A stretch of 64,000 bases of DNA from JAJXUB01 sp047974805 (GCA_047974805.1 JBKECS010000050.1:29234-93233); one strand, 5' to 3'. Shown: positions 1 to 9,380, counted from the stretch's first letter. Notes: generated from the sequence alone by a model not told the origin. Numbers and translations: made by a program.

Positions 1-116
1 GGAATGGACACAGAGTTGACGGGGCAGCCGTTCCGATGAGCCGAACGCCGCCCGAGCGCGCGCCGCGGGCGACGGATGCTGATGACTCGCGCACCGGCAC
101 ATGCAAGGAGGCAGTC

Positions 117-1031
117 ATGGGTGTTATGCGTTTGGGGTACGTCCACGCCAGGGTGATGGACCTGACCGAGGCCCAAGCCCACTATCAGGGCATCCTGGGT
201 CTCTACCCGGTCCATCAGGGCGATGGGAAGACCTACTACAAGGGCTGGGACGAGTGGGACCACCACTCGTTGGTCCTGGAAGAGGGCGGGGTTGGCGTCG
301 TCAAGCTCGGGCTCAAGGTCGAGGACCCGGCGGACATAGACCGGTACGAGGGGCTGGCCCGCACGTTCGGGGTAACCACCTCACGGATGAGTGCGGGGGA
401 GAACCTCGAGGTCGGTGACGGGCTGAGGGTCACTTTGCCCAATGATCACCTCATCGAGCTCTATCACGAGATGACCCAAGTCGGGGTCGAGGTCGGCACG
501 CACAATCCGGACGCCTTCCCCGACCATCTCCTTGGCGTGGGCGCACCCGCGCTGGACCATGGATTGTTCGTCGGCCCGGAGATGGAGGCCACCGAACGCT
601 TCTTCATGGAAGTCCTGGGCCTCTATGCCTCCGAGCGCATGCTGCAGGACGACTCGCACGGCGCACCCCTCGTCGCCACCTGGCTCAGCTGCGGCAACAA
701 ATCCCACGATATCGCCTTCCTCGCCGGTCCTGAGACGAAGCTGCACCACGTCGCCTTCATGCTCAAGGACTGGAACAAGGTATGCGACGCGGCTGACCTC
801 CTGCTCCATCGCGGCTACCAGCTCGACCTGGTGCCCACCCGGCACGGCATCACCCGGGGCGAGACGACCTACTTCTTCGACCCATCCGGGAACCGCAACG
901 AGACCTTCTCCGGCGGCTACCTGATGTACAAGGACCGCCCCACGGTCACCTGGACGATGGATCAGCTCGGCAAGGGCCTGGACTACTACCGCCGAGAGGT
1001 CACCGACACCTTCCTCACCGTTTCGACCTGA
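117..1031 (+). CDS. Catechol 2,3-dioxygenase-like extradiol ring-cleavage dioxygenase
   Basis: A 304-residue protein made of two vicinal-oxygen-chelate (glyoxalase-fold) halves, the layout of type I extradiol dioxygenases that open catechols next to the diol with Fe(II). The likely iron ligands of the C-terminal half are visible: His148 in ALDHGLF, a His in KLHHVAF near residue 210 and a Glu in NRNETFSGG near residue 260. The start is ATG 117 because AAGGAGG lies 7 bases upstream; the frame is open further upstream but that part looks non-coding. An IclR regulator gene, frameshifted, lies convergently downstream. The exact substrate (catechol, substituted catechol or homoprotocatechuate) cannot be told from sequence. 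Confidence 0.87.
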   Translation: MGVMRLGYVHARVMDLTEAQAHYQGILGLYPVHQGDGKTYYKGWDEWDHHSLVLEEGGVGVVKLGLKVEDPADIDRYEGLARTFGVTTSRMSAGENLEVGDGLRVTLPNDHLIELYHEMTQVGVEVGTHNPDAFPDHLLGVGAPALDHGLFVGPEMEATERFFMEVLGLYASERMLQDDSHGAPLVATWLSCGNKSHDIAFLAGPETKLHHVAFMLKDWNKVCDAADLLLHRGYQLDLVPTRHGITRGETTYFFDPSGNRNETFSGGYLMYKDRPTVTWTMDQLGKGLDYYRREVTDTFLTVST

Positions 1032-1093
1032 TCTCATCGGGTAGCCGGGCAAGGGGCGCTCTCTTCCCCGGCTACCCCGGGCCATGGGGCGCA

Positions 1094-1902
1094 TCAGGCG
1101 CGAGCGCCGGGGTAATCGATGCCTTGGGCCTCCTGTTCATCGTCGCTCAGGCTGTGGTCGATCAGCCCGCGCGACACCGACGTTGCCGCGTCCTGGACCC
1201 ACCGGATGTACTCGCTGCGATGCCGCTCGAAGCGGTTGACCGGGGCGCTCATGCTCAGCGCCGCGACGACCGCGCCCAGTTCGTCTCGGATGGGGGCTGC
1301 GACGCAATAGACGTCATCGACGGTTTCACCCAGGTCCACCGCAAAGCCCTGCTGGCGGACGCGACCGGTTTCGGCGCGGAAGGCGTCGGCACCGGTGATG
1401 GTTCTCGGCGTATGCCGACTCAACTCGTTCTGGCTGAGGTACTCCTCGATCGCGGCCGGCTCGTTGTACGAGATGAGGATCTTCCCCACCGCCGTGCAGT
1501 GCAGATCCAGCCGGGCACCGATGGGGGCGCCCTGGACCCTCAGGTTGTGTGTCCCGGTGACTTTGTCAACGTAGAGGGCGTGGTCCTGCTCCCGGACGGC
1601 GACGTGGCAGGTCTCCCCGAAACGGGCGGACAACCGGGTCATGACCGCTGCGGCGACGGGTCGGACGTCCATGGTGCGGCGGCGGACTTCGGCAAGTTCG
1701 ATAACGCGCCACCCCAGGCGATAGCGGCCCCCTGTGCGCCACTGGAGCAGCCCGATCTCGCACAGGCTGGAGAGCAACGCGTGCGCGCTTGATCGGGGGA
1801 TCCCCAGGGCCGCCGCCGCCTCGGAGACGCGCCACTCGGGTCGCTTGGTGGTGAACGGTCGAGTAGCTGCCCGACCTTGTCCACGGTATGCAGCGTCGCC
1901 AC
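1094..1902 (-). pseudogene. IclR-family transcriptional regulator, frameshifted in the HTH domain
   Basis: Reading from GTG 1902 (SD AGGAGG just upstream) gives VATLHTVDKVGQLLD, a typical IclR N-terminus, and then turns into arginine/proline-rich nonsense. Shifting frame at about 1857-1860 restores FTTKRPEWRVSEAAAALG and the rest of the helix-turn-helix, joined to an intact effector domain (GETCHVAVREQDHALYVDKV, HCTAVGKILI, VAAPIRDELGAVVAALSMS). One missing base would explain this. IclR proteins often control aromatic catabolism, fitting the convergent dioxygenase gene at 117-1031. It is either a real recent pseudogene or a sequencing error; only the C-terminal ~227 residues are open in one frame. 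Confidence 0.85.
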
Positions 1903-2038
1903 GGCCACCTCCTCATGGACGAGTGGACCCCAGCCTGCCGCCCGTCCCGGAACGCGACAAGCCCTCGTTCCGCATGACCGAACGCCACGTATGCCCTCGC
2001 CCCAGTGTCCTCGCCCGGGAACGGGAGACGTGGACGGG

Positions 2039-3721
2039 CTACTCCACCATGTTGATGTGTGACCGGATCGTGTCGGCATACGCTTGCCAATCCCCGGCGG
2101 GGTCGAGGCCAAGCACCGCTGCCCACGCGCCGACCTCTTCGTCGTAGTACTTGTGCCCGTGGCCGGCAGACTGACTGAGGCCCACCGCCATATCCGCGGT
2201 GACCTGCCAAAACGTAATGACGGGCAGCCAGTGCATGGTCGGGTTGACGTCCGCGCCGCGTGGCTCTTGTAGCCACGCGGGCTGGTCGAACAACAGATCC
2301 GGTGACCACCACACCACCGGATCGGACGGATGCTGGATGTAGACGAACCGTGGAGCTTTCCACTCCTCGAAGGGGCGCCCGACGTAGTCCGTGGTCAAAC
2401 CGCGATCGCCGGCAACGAACCGGATGTGGTCACCGTTATCGATCACCGGCGAGATCTGCGGGGACCCCTGAAGTCGGGTCGCGAACAACTCACCAATATT
2501 GGCGGTGAACCGTGGCGTCCCACTCCACACCCCGCCTTCTGCCCGCGTGAGCATGTCATCGACGCCGCTGAACGCACTGTTCCCGCCGTATGCTCCGAGG
2601 GATTCGCCGGAGACCACGAGCTGGGGCCGGCGATCCTGAGGGAGCTTGGCCCACTCGGTGTAGACGGCGTCGAACAATGCCCTGCCGGCCTCGACGGGGG
2701 ATTGTCGGTCGGCGACGAAGGCGACATGGCTGGGCAGATAGGAATACTGCATCGCCGCGATTGCACAATCCCCATTGCTGAGGAACTCCAGGGACTGGGC
2801 CGACCACTCGTTGATCCAACCGGTCCCCGTGGTGGTAAACACCGCCAGGACCTTTCGGTCGAAGGCGCCGGTGCGGTGGAGCTCGGACACCACGTGGGCA
2901 GCTGCCTGCTGAAGATCACCGTCGTGGGGCAACGCGGCATACGTGCGGATCGGCTGCTCGGCAGGCCTGCCAGTGACCGAGCTGATCGTGGCCGCTTTCG
3001 TCGCCAAGGCAGTGAAGCGTTGCCCCTCGAAGCCCAGCGAATCCCAGGCATACGGTGACCCGGGCCCGCCGGTGATCATCGACGAGGTCGGGGCAGGCAG
3101 ATCCGGGTGCTGCGCGTTGGCGCTCGCGGCCGCCCGGGAAAAGGCGTTAAGCACACCACGGGCCAGCACGAGGTCGGTGAATAGGCCGGCGATGGCGGTC
3201 ACGACGACGACACCGACCGCGACGGCGATGAGGTTGGGCACCAAGGCCGCCGCTCGAGTATGCACGCCGCGATAGAACAGGCGCAGCAGGCGACCGAGGG
3301 TGATGAACAGGGTCGCAACCACGCTCATGACCACGAACGCGCCAACCCACTGGGGAAAGGACAGCGGAGGGAGAGAGAGCAGTTGGGCGGTGACCGCCTG
3401 GGAACGGATGTTGGCGACCATGGACCAGGCGAACGAGGCCGCTACCCAGAGGATGAGCAGCCCTTGGAGGACCCGACGCTGCCACGCACCGACGCAGATG
3501 TGCAGCTCGAGCAGCCGGGCAAGCCGTCGAGCCGCCCAATGCAGCAGCGCCCCCAGCCCGTAGCCGATCGCGGCCAACACCCCGGAGATCGCGCCCTGCA
3601 GCAGCCACAGCCGCGGCAGCAGCCCGGGGGAGAACGAGGCGATGACGAACCCGATGGCCGCGATGATGCCAAAGCCCGAATAGCCCCGGACGAGCCACCG
3701 TGCCGCCCGAGGAACTTGCAT
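2039..3721 (-). CDS. Membrane protein with C-terminal alpha/beta-hydrolase domain
   Basis: A 560-residue protein. The first ~190 residues contain about five hydrophobic segments (for example FGIIAAIGFVIASF, LIAVAVGVVVVTAIAGLF). The rest is a soluble alpha/beta-hydrolase domain with the nucleophile elbow GESLGAYGG near residue 370. This matches the paired N-terminal membrane and hydrolase families known from actinobacteria (Abhydrolase_9_N and Abhydrolase_9); the substrate is unknown. ATG 3721 is preceded by TAGCCT and seven bases, so the mRNA may be leaderless. It is transcribed away from the aminotransferase gene at 3778 and looks monocistronic. Confidence 0.82.
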   Translation of the reverse strand: MQVPRAARWLVRGYSGFGIIAAIGFVIASFSPGLLPRLWLLQGAISGVLAAIGYGLGALLHWAARRLARLLELHICVGAWQRRVLQGLLILWVAASFAWSMVANIRSQAVTAQLLSLPPLSFPQWVGAFVVMSVVATLFITLGRLLRLFYRGVHTRAAALVPNLIAVAVGVVVVTAIAGLFTDLVLARGVLNAFSRAAASANAQHPDLPAPTSSMITGGPGSPYAWDSLGFEGQRFTALATKAATISSVTGRPAEQPIRTYAALPHDGDLQQAAAHVVSELHRTGAFDRKVLAVFTTTGTGWINEWSAQSLEFLSNGDCAIAAMQYSYLPSHVAFVADRQSPVEAGRALFDAVYTEWAKLPQDRRPQLVVSGESLGAYGGNSAFSGVDDMLTRAEGGVWSGTPRFTANIGELFATRLQGSPQISPVIDNGDHIRFVAGDRGLTTDYVGRPFEEWKAPRFVYIQHPSDPVVWWSPDLLFDQPAWLQEPRGADVNPTMHWLPVITFWQVTADMAVGLSQSAGHGHKYYDEEVGAWAAVLGLDPAGDWQAYADTIRSHINMVE

Positions 3722-3777
3722 GATCAGCAGGCTAGCGACCTGGCGTCGGCCAGGTATGGCAAGCGGGCAAAGGGGGC

Positions 3778-5169
3778 ATGATAAGCGCTATGAGCGAACC
3801 CACCACGCCGTCGGCTCTGGCCGACGTCACAAGCATGGATGAGGCCACGGTGCGACGCCTGGACCGGGAGCACGTGTTCCACTCCTGGAGCGCACAAGCA
3901 CAGATCGACCCGCTGCCCATTGCCGAGGCATCTGGGAGCTACTTCGTCGACTACGCCGGCAAGCGCTACCTGGACTTCTCCAGCCAACTGGTCAACGTCA
4001 ACATCGGCTACCAACACCCCCGGCTCGTCGCGGCCATCGCCGAGCAGTCCGCCCGCCTGACCACGGTCGCGCCAAGCTTCGCCAACGATGCCCGGTCCGA
4101 GGCGGCACGACTGATCGCCGAGGTCGCTCCGGGGAGTCTGAACAAGGTCTTCTTCACCAACGGCGGCGCGGACGCCAATGAGCACGCCATCCGGATGGCG
4201 AGGCTGCATACGGGTCGGACCAAGGTGCTCTCGACCTACCGGAGCTATCACGGCGCCACCGGCGGTGCGATCACCCTGACCGGTGACCCGCGTCGCTGGC
4301 CCTCCGACGCCTTCGCCGCGCCGGGTATCGTCCACTTTTGGGGTCCGTATGCCTACCGCTCCAGCTTCCACGCCACGACAGAGCAGGAGGAAGCCGAGCG
4401 GGCGTTGACGCACCTGCGGGACGTCCTGCAGGTTGAGGGCCCAGCGACGGTCGCGGCGATCATCCTCGAGACCGTTGTCGGCACCAACGGCGTGCTGGTG
4501 CCGCCGCCGGGCTACCTCGAAGGGGTCCGCCAAATCTGTGACGAATACGGGATGATCTATATCGCCGACGAAGTGATGAGTGGGTTCGCCCGCTGCGGCG
4601 AATGGTTCGCCGTGGACCACTGGGGCGTGACTCCGGACTTGATCACCTTTGCCAAGGGTGTCAACTCCGGGTATGTCCCGCTGGGCGGCGTGATCATCTC
4701 CGAGGACATCGCGGGGACCTTTGCGCAGCGGCCCTATCCGGGCGGATTGACGTATTCCGGGCACGCCTTGGCGTGTGCCAGCGCGGTGGCGTCGATGACG
4801 ATCCTCCGCGACGAAGGGATCGTTGAGCATGCTCGCGCCTTGGGCGATGTCATCGCCAAGGGCGCGGACGACCTGGCCTCACGGCACCCGAGCATCGGAG
4901 AGGTTCGGGGGCTCGGTGCGATGTGGGCGATCGAGCTGGTGAAGAACCGGCAGACCCGCGAACCCTTGGTGCCATTCAACGCCTCCGGGGCGCAGGCAGG
5001 ACCCATGAATGCCGTCGCGGCCGCATGTAAGGAGCGCGGTTTGTGGCCATTCGTTCACTTCAACCGGACGCACATCGTGCCTCCGTGCACGACCACCGAG
5101 GACGAGGTGCGCGAGGGCATGGCCATTCTCGACGAGGCGTTGACTGTTGCCGACGGCTTTGTCGATTGA
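3778..5169 (+). CDS. Class III PLP-dependent aminotransferase
   Basis: A 463-residue fold-type I aminotransferase of the ornithine/beta-alanine/4-aminobutyrate group. Family signatures are present: FFTNGGADANEHAIRMAR, the PLP-phosphate/ring region IADEVMSGFARCGEW, and ITFAKGVNSGYVPLGGV carrying the Schiff-base lysine. The amino donor cannot be assigned; omega-amino acids or polyamines are plausible. ATG 3778 follows AAAGGGGG closely; a second in-frame ATG at 3790 (MSEPTTPSA) is about equally likely. It is a lone gene between a divergent hydrolase gene and an AT-rich intergenic region. Confidence 0.85.
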   Translation: MISAMSEPTTPSALADVTSMDEATVRRLDREHVFHSWSAQAQIDPLPIAEASGSYFVDYAGKRYLDFSSQLVNVNIGYQHPRLVAAIAEQSARLTTVAPSFANDARSEAARLIAEVAPGSLNKVFFTNGGADANEHAIRMARLHTGRTKVLSTYRSYHGATGGAITLTGDPRRWPSDAFAAPGIVHFWGPYAYRSSFHATTEQEEAERALTHLRDVLQVEGPATVAAIILETVVGTNGVLVPPPGYLEGVRQICDEYGMIYIADEVMSGFARCGEWFAVDHWGVTPDLITFAKGVNSGYVPLGGVIISEDIAGTFAQRPYPGGLTYSGHALACASAVASMTILRDEGIVEHARALGDVIAKGADDLASRHPSIGEVRGLGAMWAIELVKNRQTREPLVPFNASGAQAGPMNAVAAACKERGLWPFVHFNRTHIVPPCTTTEDEVREGMAILDEALTVADGFVD

Positions 5170-5318
5170 TCCGACCGAACACTGAGGCCAGCCATCGTTC
5201 CACCGGGCGTGGCGGTCATCGTCTTCCCAGGTCACAGACCCTTATGCGCGGAACGTTACCGATTCGTGATCTTTTTCGAATGGATCGACGACATGGCGGG
5301 GTTACGTGCAGAAAGACA

Positions 5319-5353
5319 TTCATGTAATTCGTTGAATTGCATGAATGTAATTC
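5319..5353. promoter_or_regulatory. AT-rich palindrome and direct repeat upstream of the NlpC/P60 gene
   Basis: The 284-base gap 5170-5453 has no gene and is much more AT-rich than its surroundings. It contains a 12-base inverted repeat with one mismatch, TTCATGTAATTC-GTT-GAATTGCATGAA (5319-5345), and ATGTAATTC occurs twice (5322 and 5345). A TAGGCT -10-like box lies at 5415, about 40 bases before the GTG start. This resembles an operator for the secreted hydrolase at 5454; no regulator can be named. Confidence 0.5.
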
Positions 5354-5453
5354 AAAACGGTCGTGTTGCAGGGGAAAATCTCTGTGGCAAATGGGAATTG
5401 TGTGAAAATTGGTTCTAGGCTCGCGGGACAGGCTCACATCTGAGAGGTCCACC

Positions 5454-6881
5454 GTGCCGAAGTCCCCACCGCGACGCACCTGCGTCGCCGTGCTCGCCGG
5501 GCTCATCCTCCCCAGCGTCATCGTGGCCTCCGCCGCACATGCCGACCCGGGGCCCACGACCCCCTCCCAATTGCAGGTGGATGCTGCTCAGCGGGCGGTG
5601 GCGGACGCCGCTCCTCGGGTTGCCGAACTGGATCAGGCATACCTGTCGGCCAGCCAGCGTCTCGAGGAGGTCCAGATGGCGGCAGCTGCCGCCGGTGAGG
5701 CATACAACGGGGCCCTGTTCACCCTTGAGGAACGCACCGCCGAGGCTGATCGGGCCAAGCAGGCGGCGTACACCGCACAAGTTCAAGCAGGTCGCGCTCG
5801 CACCACCATCGCGGAGTTCGCCGCTCGCGCCTACCAATCCGGCGGCTCCATCGGCGACCTCCAAGCGCTGCTTTCCGAGGACGGCGGGGCCGACCTGCTC
5901 GACCGGGCCACGGCCTTGGACGTGATCTCCCGGCGTCGCGCGGCGGCCCTAGCCGAGGCGACCGGGGCGACCAACACCGCCGAATCCGCCCAGGCGAGCG
6001 CTCAGGTCGCGGTTGCCCAACTGAAGACTGCCGCTGACGACGCTCGGCGAGCCAAGGCTGCCGCCGATGACCAGGCCGCCGCAGCCGCCGCGGCGGCAAC
6101 GGCGATTCACGCCCAACAGCAGACCTTGGCGAGCGAATTGGCGCGCCTACGCAACACCTCGGTACAGCTTGAACAGCAACGTCAAGCCGGCCTGCTTGCG
6201 CAGGCTCAGGCCAAGGCAGCGGCCGACGAAGCAGCCCGTCGGGCCGCGAACACCCCGACGGCCACCTCCGGCCCCGCCACGTCGCGCCGCACCCCGGCCA
6301 CGCCGACACCCTCGCGCACTACCTCGGTGCCGCGACCGAGCAGCTCGCGACCGACAGCGACAACCCCGAAGGCCACCACCAAGCCCTCGGTGAAGGCGAC
6401 GAACACCACGAAGCCCACGACGAGCGCGCCCAAACCCACGCCGAGTACCAGCACCCCGACCTTCACGCCGAAGCCGACAACGAGCACGACGAGCGCCCCC
6501 AAGCCCACGTCGAACAAACCCGCCTCCGGGACGGCCGCAGTGATCGCCTACGCCAACGCCCAACTCGGCAAGTGGTACCAGTGGGGTGGTGCTGGACCCA
6601 ACACCTTCGACTGCTCTGGCCTGACCATGATGGCGTGGCGCCAGGCAGGGGTCTACCTGAGTCACTACACCGGCGCGCAGTGGGCGCAGACCCGACGCAT
6701 CCCCATCGACTCGCTGCAGCCTGGTGACCTCGTCTTCTTCGGCCCCTCCGGGCCGACAAGCACCCACGTCGGTCTATACATCGGCAGCGGCAACATGATC
6801 GAGGCTCCGCACGCCGGCGCTCAAGTGCGGATCAGGTCGATCTACCGCAGCGGCCTGCTGCCCTACGGCGGGCGCCCGTAG
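5454..6881 (+). CDS. Secreted NlpC/P60 peptidoglycan endopeptidase
   Basis: Start GTG 5454 has GAGAGG seven bases upstream and begins a signal peptide (PPRRTCVAVLAGLILPSVIV, cleavage near AAHADP). Then come ~240 residues of Ala/Gln/Arg-rich coiled coil, a Thr/Pro/Lys-rich disordered linker of ~110 residues, and a C-terminal NlpC/P60 domain with the catalytic Cys in NTFDCSGLTMMAW, a His in STHVGLYIG and a further His in APHAGAQ. Such RipA/RipC-like proteins cut peptide cross-bridges of peptidoglycan during cell separation, and the coiled coil usually mediates regulation or partner binding. About 475 residues. A 25-bp hairpin follows the stop codon. Confidence 0.88.
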   Translation: MPKSPPRRTCVAVLAGLILPSVIVASAAHADPGPTTPSQLQVDAAQRAVADAAPRVAELDQAYLSASQRLEEVQMAAAAAGEAYNGALFTLEERTAEADRAKQAAYTAQVQAGRARTTIAEFAARAYQSGGSIGDLQALLSEDGGADLLDRATALDVISRRRAAALAEATGATNTAESAQASAQVAVAQLKTAADDARRAKAAADDQAAAAAAAATAIHAQQQTLASELARLRNTSVQLEQQRQAGLLAQAQAKAAADEAARRAANTPTATSGPATSRRTPATPTPSRTTSVPRPSSSRPTATTPKATTKPSVKATNTTKPTTSAPKPTPSTSTPTFTPKPTTSTTSAPKPTSNKPASGTAAVIAYANAQLGKWYQWGGAGPNTFDCSGLTMMAWRQAGVYLSHYTGAQWAQTRRIPIDSLQPGDLVFFGPSGPTSTHVGLYIGSGNMIEAPHAGAQVRIRSIYRSGLLPYGGRP

Positions 6882-6905
6882 CAGCCCGTCGAGGCTCCTT
6901 TTGGC

Positions 6906-6963
6906 CAGGTGTTGGCAAATGGTGGGTTGAGAACGAGTTCAACCCACCATTTGCCAACACCTG
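6906..6963. repeat. Perfect 25-bp inverted repeat (long hairpin)
   Basis: Arms 6906-6930 and 6939-6963 are exact reverse complements around the 8-base loop GAACGAGT; the arm contains GTTGGCAAATGGTGGGTT. It lies 24 bases after the NlpC/P60 stop. There is no T-run, so it is not a classic intrinsic terminator, though it could still stop transcription or protect a 3' end. The rest of 6964-7124 holds nothing I recognise. Confidence 0.75.
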
Positions 6964-7124
6964 CAGACGCCCGACACTCCGATAGCGCTGAGGGATCCCT
7001 ACGCGGGATGCCCTTTGGCACCTTTCAACAGCCCCGGTGCTGCGCCCACGGCGGCCCCGCGTACGCCTGCCCCACAGCGTGCCGACGTTTGCCCCCGCCG
7101 GGGCCTCTCGCGCTGCGGTGACGC

Positions 7125-7748
7125 CTAGTCGTCGCTGAGCGGATGCTCCTTGGTCGCCAAACGGGCGGCTGCCTCAGCGCTGTCCAGGGTGTCCTCATTG
7201 GAGGCCTGTTCGGACAGGTGACTGCCGATGGCGAGGTCCGGCATACGCCACCGAGCGGTGGACATGCCCGCCTGCCTCGCGCGCTCGACGGACTCGCGGA
7301 CGCATTGCTCGGCGGCCTCGCGGCCCGCCCAGTGGGCGCCCTCGACGGACTTGCCCGGCTCGAGATCCTTGTAGGTCTCGAAGAAGTGCTGGATCTCCAA
7401 CCGGTCGAACTCATTGATGTCGTCCAGCTCCGTGATGCCCGATTTGCGCGGGTCGCCAGCCGGGACACACAGGATCTTGTCGTCCCCGCCGGCCTCATCC
7501 CGCATGTGGAACATGCCGATGGGACGGGCTCGCACGATGCATCCGGGCCAGGTCGGCTCGTCGAGCAGCACGAGAGCGTCCAGCGGGTCCCCGTCCTCAC
7601 CGAGGCTGTCCTCGACGTAGCCATAGTCGGAGGGGTAGGCCATCGAGGTAAAGAGCAGCCGATCGAGACGGATCCGCCCGGTCTCGTGGTCCACCTCATA
7701 CTTGTTCCGAGCCCCTTTGGGGATCTCGATGGTGACGTCGAACTCCAC
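7125..7748 (-). CDS. ppa: Inorganic pyrophosphatase (type I) with extended C-terminus
   Basis: Family I soluble pyrophosphatase, which hydrolyses PPi to two phosphates with Mg2+ and drives biosynthesis forward. Seen: EIPKGARNKYEVDHETGRI, the signature DGDPLDALVLLDEPTWPG with its metal-binding aspartates, and the K/R-rich active-site region. The start is taken as GTG 7748 (VEFDVTIEIPKG); the open frame continues upstream without family similarity. At 207 residues it is longer than the ~160-170 usual in actinobacteria because of a ~40-residue acidic/Ala-rich tail after the conserved core. It is divergent from dacB. Confidence 0.92.
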   Translation of the reverse strand: MEFDVTIEIPKGARNKYEVDHETGRIRLDRLLFTSMAYPSDYGYVEDSLGEDGDPLDALVLLDEPTWPGCIVRARPIGMFHMRDEAGGDDKILCVPAGDPRKSGITELDDINEFDRLEIQHFFETYKDLEPGKSVEGAHWAGREAAEQCVRESVERARQAGMSTARWRMPDLAIGSHLSEQASNEDTLDSAEAAARLATKEHPLSDD

Positions 7749-7835
7749 CTGTGCCGCCTTCGTGTGTCGCTGGTTACGCTCGGTGGGTCCATCCTCGCGC
7801 ATCGCCGGGCGCGAATCGAACAGAGGGAGTGTCGC

Positions 7836-9380
7836 GTGCGTCGCCTTTTCGCGGCATTCGGGCTTGTCGTCCTCGTCGTCCTCGGGTATGCCGCCGCCGA
7901 CGTTGTCAATCTCGTCCCCGGCGTGCTCACCACAGCCGATGAGCCGGACCCGCGCCATGACTCACCGGGCAGCGCGGACGTCACCCTCCCGGTTGCCGCC
8001 GCCACTGTGGGTGCCCTCCCGCTGGCCCCGCCGACTGGTACAGCAGCCAGCGTGGACACGGCCGCCTTGTCGTCCCGTCTTGATGCGGTGCTCGCCGATC
8101 CGGATCTCGCCGCTAACGTCGGCGCCATCGTCCTCGACGGGGCCAGCGGCCGCCAGCTGTTCGCCCGATCGGCGACCATTGGCCACATCCCGGCCTCGAC
8201 GATGAAGGTGGTCAGCGCCCTGTCCATCGTCGATACCCTCGACCCCGCCGCGACCATGGCCACCACCGTGGTAGCGGGGAAATCCAGCAGCCAGATCGTC
8301 CTCGTCGCCGGGGGCGACACCATGCTCGGACGCGGTGACGGCAACACCACCGCCACGCTCGGCCGGGCCGGCCTGGGCGATCTGGCCAACCAGGTGGCGG
8401 CCAACCTCGGCGACACGAAAAAGGTCTCCCTACGTCTCGACCTGTCCTACGCCGCCGGTCCGAACTGGCCCGCGACCTGGAACCGGGCCGACCTGGACAG
8501 CGGCGTCACTCAGACCGTTCGGATGATCGGCCTGGCCGACCAGCGTCCCGACGCCGCGGCAGGGAAGGTCTCCCCACCAGACCCACCGTCCGAGGTCGCC
8601 AAGGCGTTCGCCGCCGCCCTGGCCGATGAGGGGATTGCCGCGGAACTGACCCCTGAATCGACATGGCAGACCCCCGCCCCGAGCGGGGCGGGGGCACTTG
8701 GCGTCGTCCACTCCGCACCGTATGCCGACGTTCTGTCCCTCGCCCTGCTCGAAAGCGACAACGCTCTCATGGAGAACCTCGCCCGTCAGGCTTCGGTCGC
8801 GGCTGGCGGGAAACCTACCGAGGCAGGCGTGGTCGCGCATACCCGGGTGGTCCTGGCCAGCCACGCCATACCCACCACCGGAATGGTGTTGCGCGACGCC
8901 AGCGGACTCAGCCACGGCCAACTGGTCCCGCCTCAGACGATCGCACACGTCATCCGGGTCGGTTCGAGCGGCCAGGTGCCGGGCATGTCCGACGTCATCG
9001 CCGGGCTGCCCATTGCCGGGTTGACCGGCACCTTGGACGCGGCTCACGAGCGCTTCGACGGGCCCACCACCAAGGCAGTCGCCGGGGTGCCCCGGGCCAA
9101 GACCGGCACACTGATCGGCACGTCGGCGCTGGCTGGGACGACGGTCTCGGCTGACGGGCATCTCTTCGTCTTCGCGGTGCTTGCCGATGGTGTCCCGGCC
9201 ACTGCGGCAGGAACGAGAGGAGCCCGCGCGGCGTTGGACCGTTTTGCCGCTGCATTGACCACCTGCGGCTGCACCACGACGGCCTCCGCATCGCCGACGC
9301 CGACCCCGAGCGGCGGGAAGACGACCGGTCCTGGGACGATGGACCGTGGGGGGCCCGGCTCGGCCACAGGGTCGTCATGA
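7836..9380 (+). CDS. dacB: D-alanyl-D-alanine carboxypeptidase/endopeptidase (PBP4 type)
   Basis: S13-family penicillin-binding protein of ~514 residues that trims or cleaves D-Ala cross-links in peptidoglycan outside the membrane. All three serine-enzyme motifs are visible: SxxK in PASTMKVV, SxN in ESDNALMEN and KTG in RAKTGTLIG. An N-terminal hydrophobic segment (LFAAFGLVVLVVLGYAAA) is a signal/anchor. The start is GTG 7836, with GAGGGAG seven bases upstream. The C-terminus is Thr/Ser/Gly-rich. The order ppa(-)/dacB/zincin/tilS/hpt/ftsH is the one known from other actinobacteria. Confidence 0.92.
   Translation: MRRLFAAFGLVVLVVLGYAAADVVNLVPGVLTTADEPDPRHDSPGSADVTLPVAAATVGALPLAPPTGTAASVDTAALSSRLDAVLADPDLAANVGAIVLDGASGRQLFARSATIGHIPASTMKVVSALSIVDTLDPAATMATTVVAGKSSSQIVLVAGGDTMLGRGDGNTTATLGRAGLGDLANQVAANLGDTKKVSLRLDLSYAAGPNWPATWNRADLDSGVTQTVRMIGLADQRPDAAAGKVSPPDPPSEVAKAFAAALADEGIAAELTPESTWQTPAPSGAGALGVVHSAPYADVLSLALLESDNALMENLARQASVAAGGKPTEAGVVAHTRVVLASHAIPTTGMVLRDASGLSHGQLVPPQTIAHVIRVGSSGQVPGMSDVIAGLPIAGLTGTLDAAHERFDGPTTKAVAGVPRAKTGTLIGTSALAGTTVSADGHLFVFAVLADGVPATAAGTRGARAALDRFAAALTTCGCTTTASASPTPTPSGGKTTGPGTMDRGGPGSATGSS

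Noticed and set aside
5354..5453. Possible c-di-AMP (ydaO-type) riboswitch before the NlpC/P60 gene
   Set aside because: Such riboswitches precede some actinobacterial cell-wall hydrolases, but I could not match the conserved stems or GGG-containing loops here.
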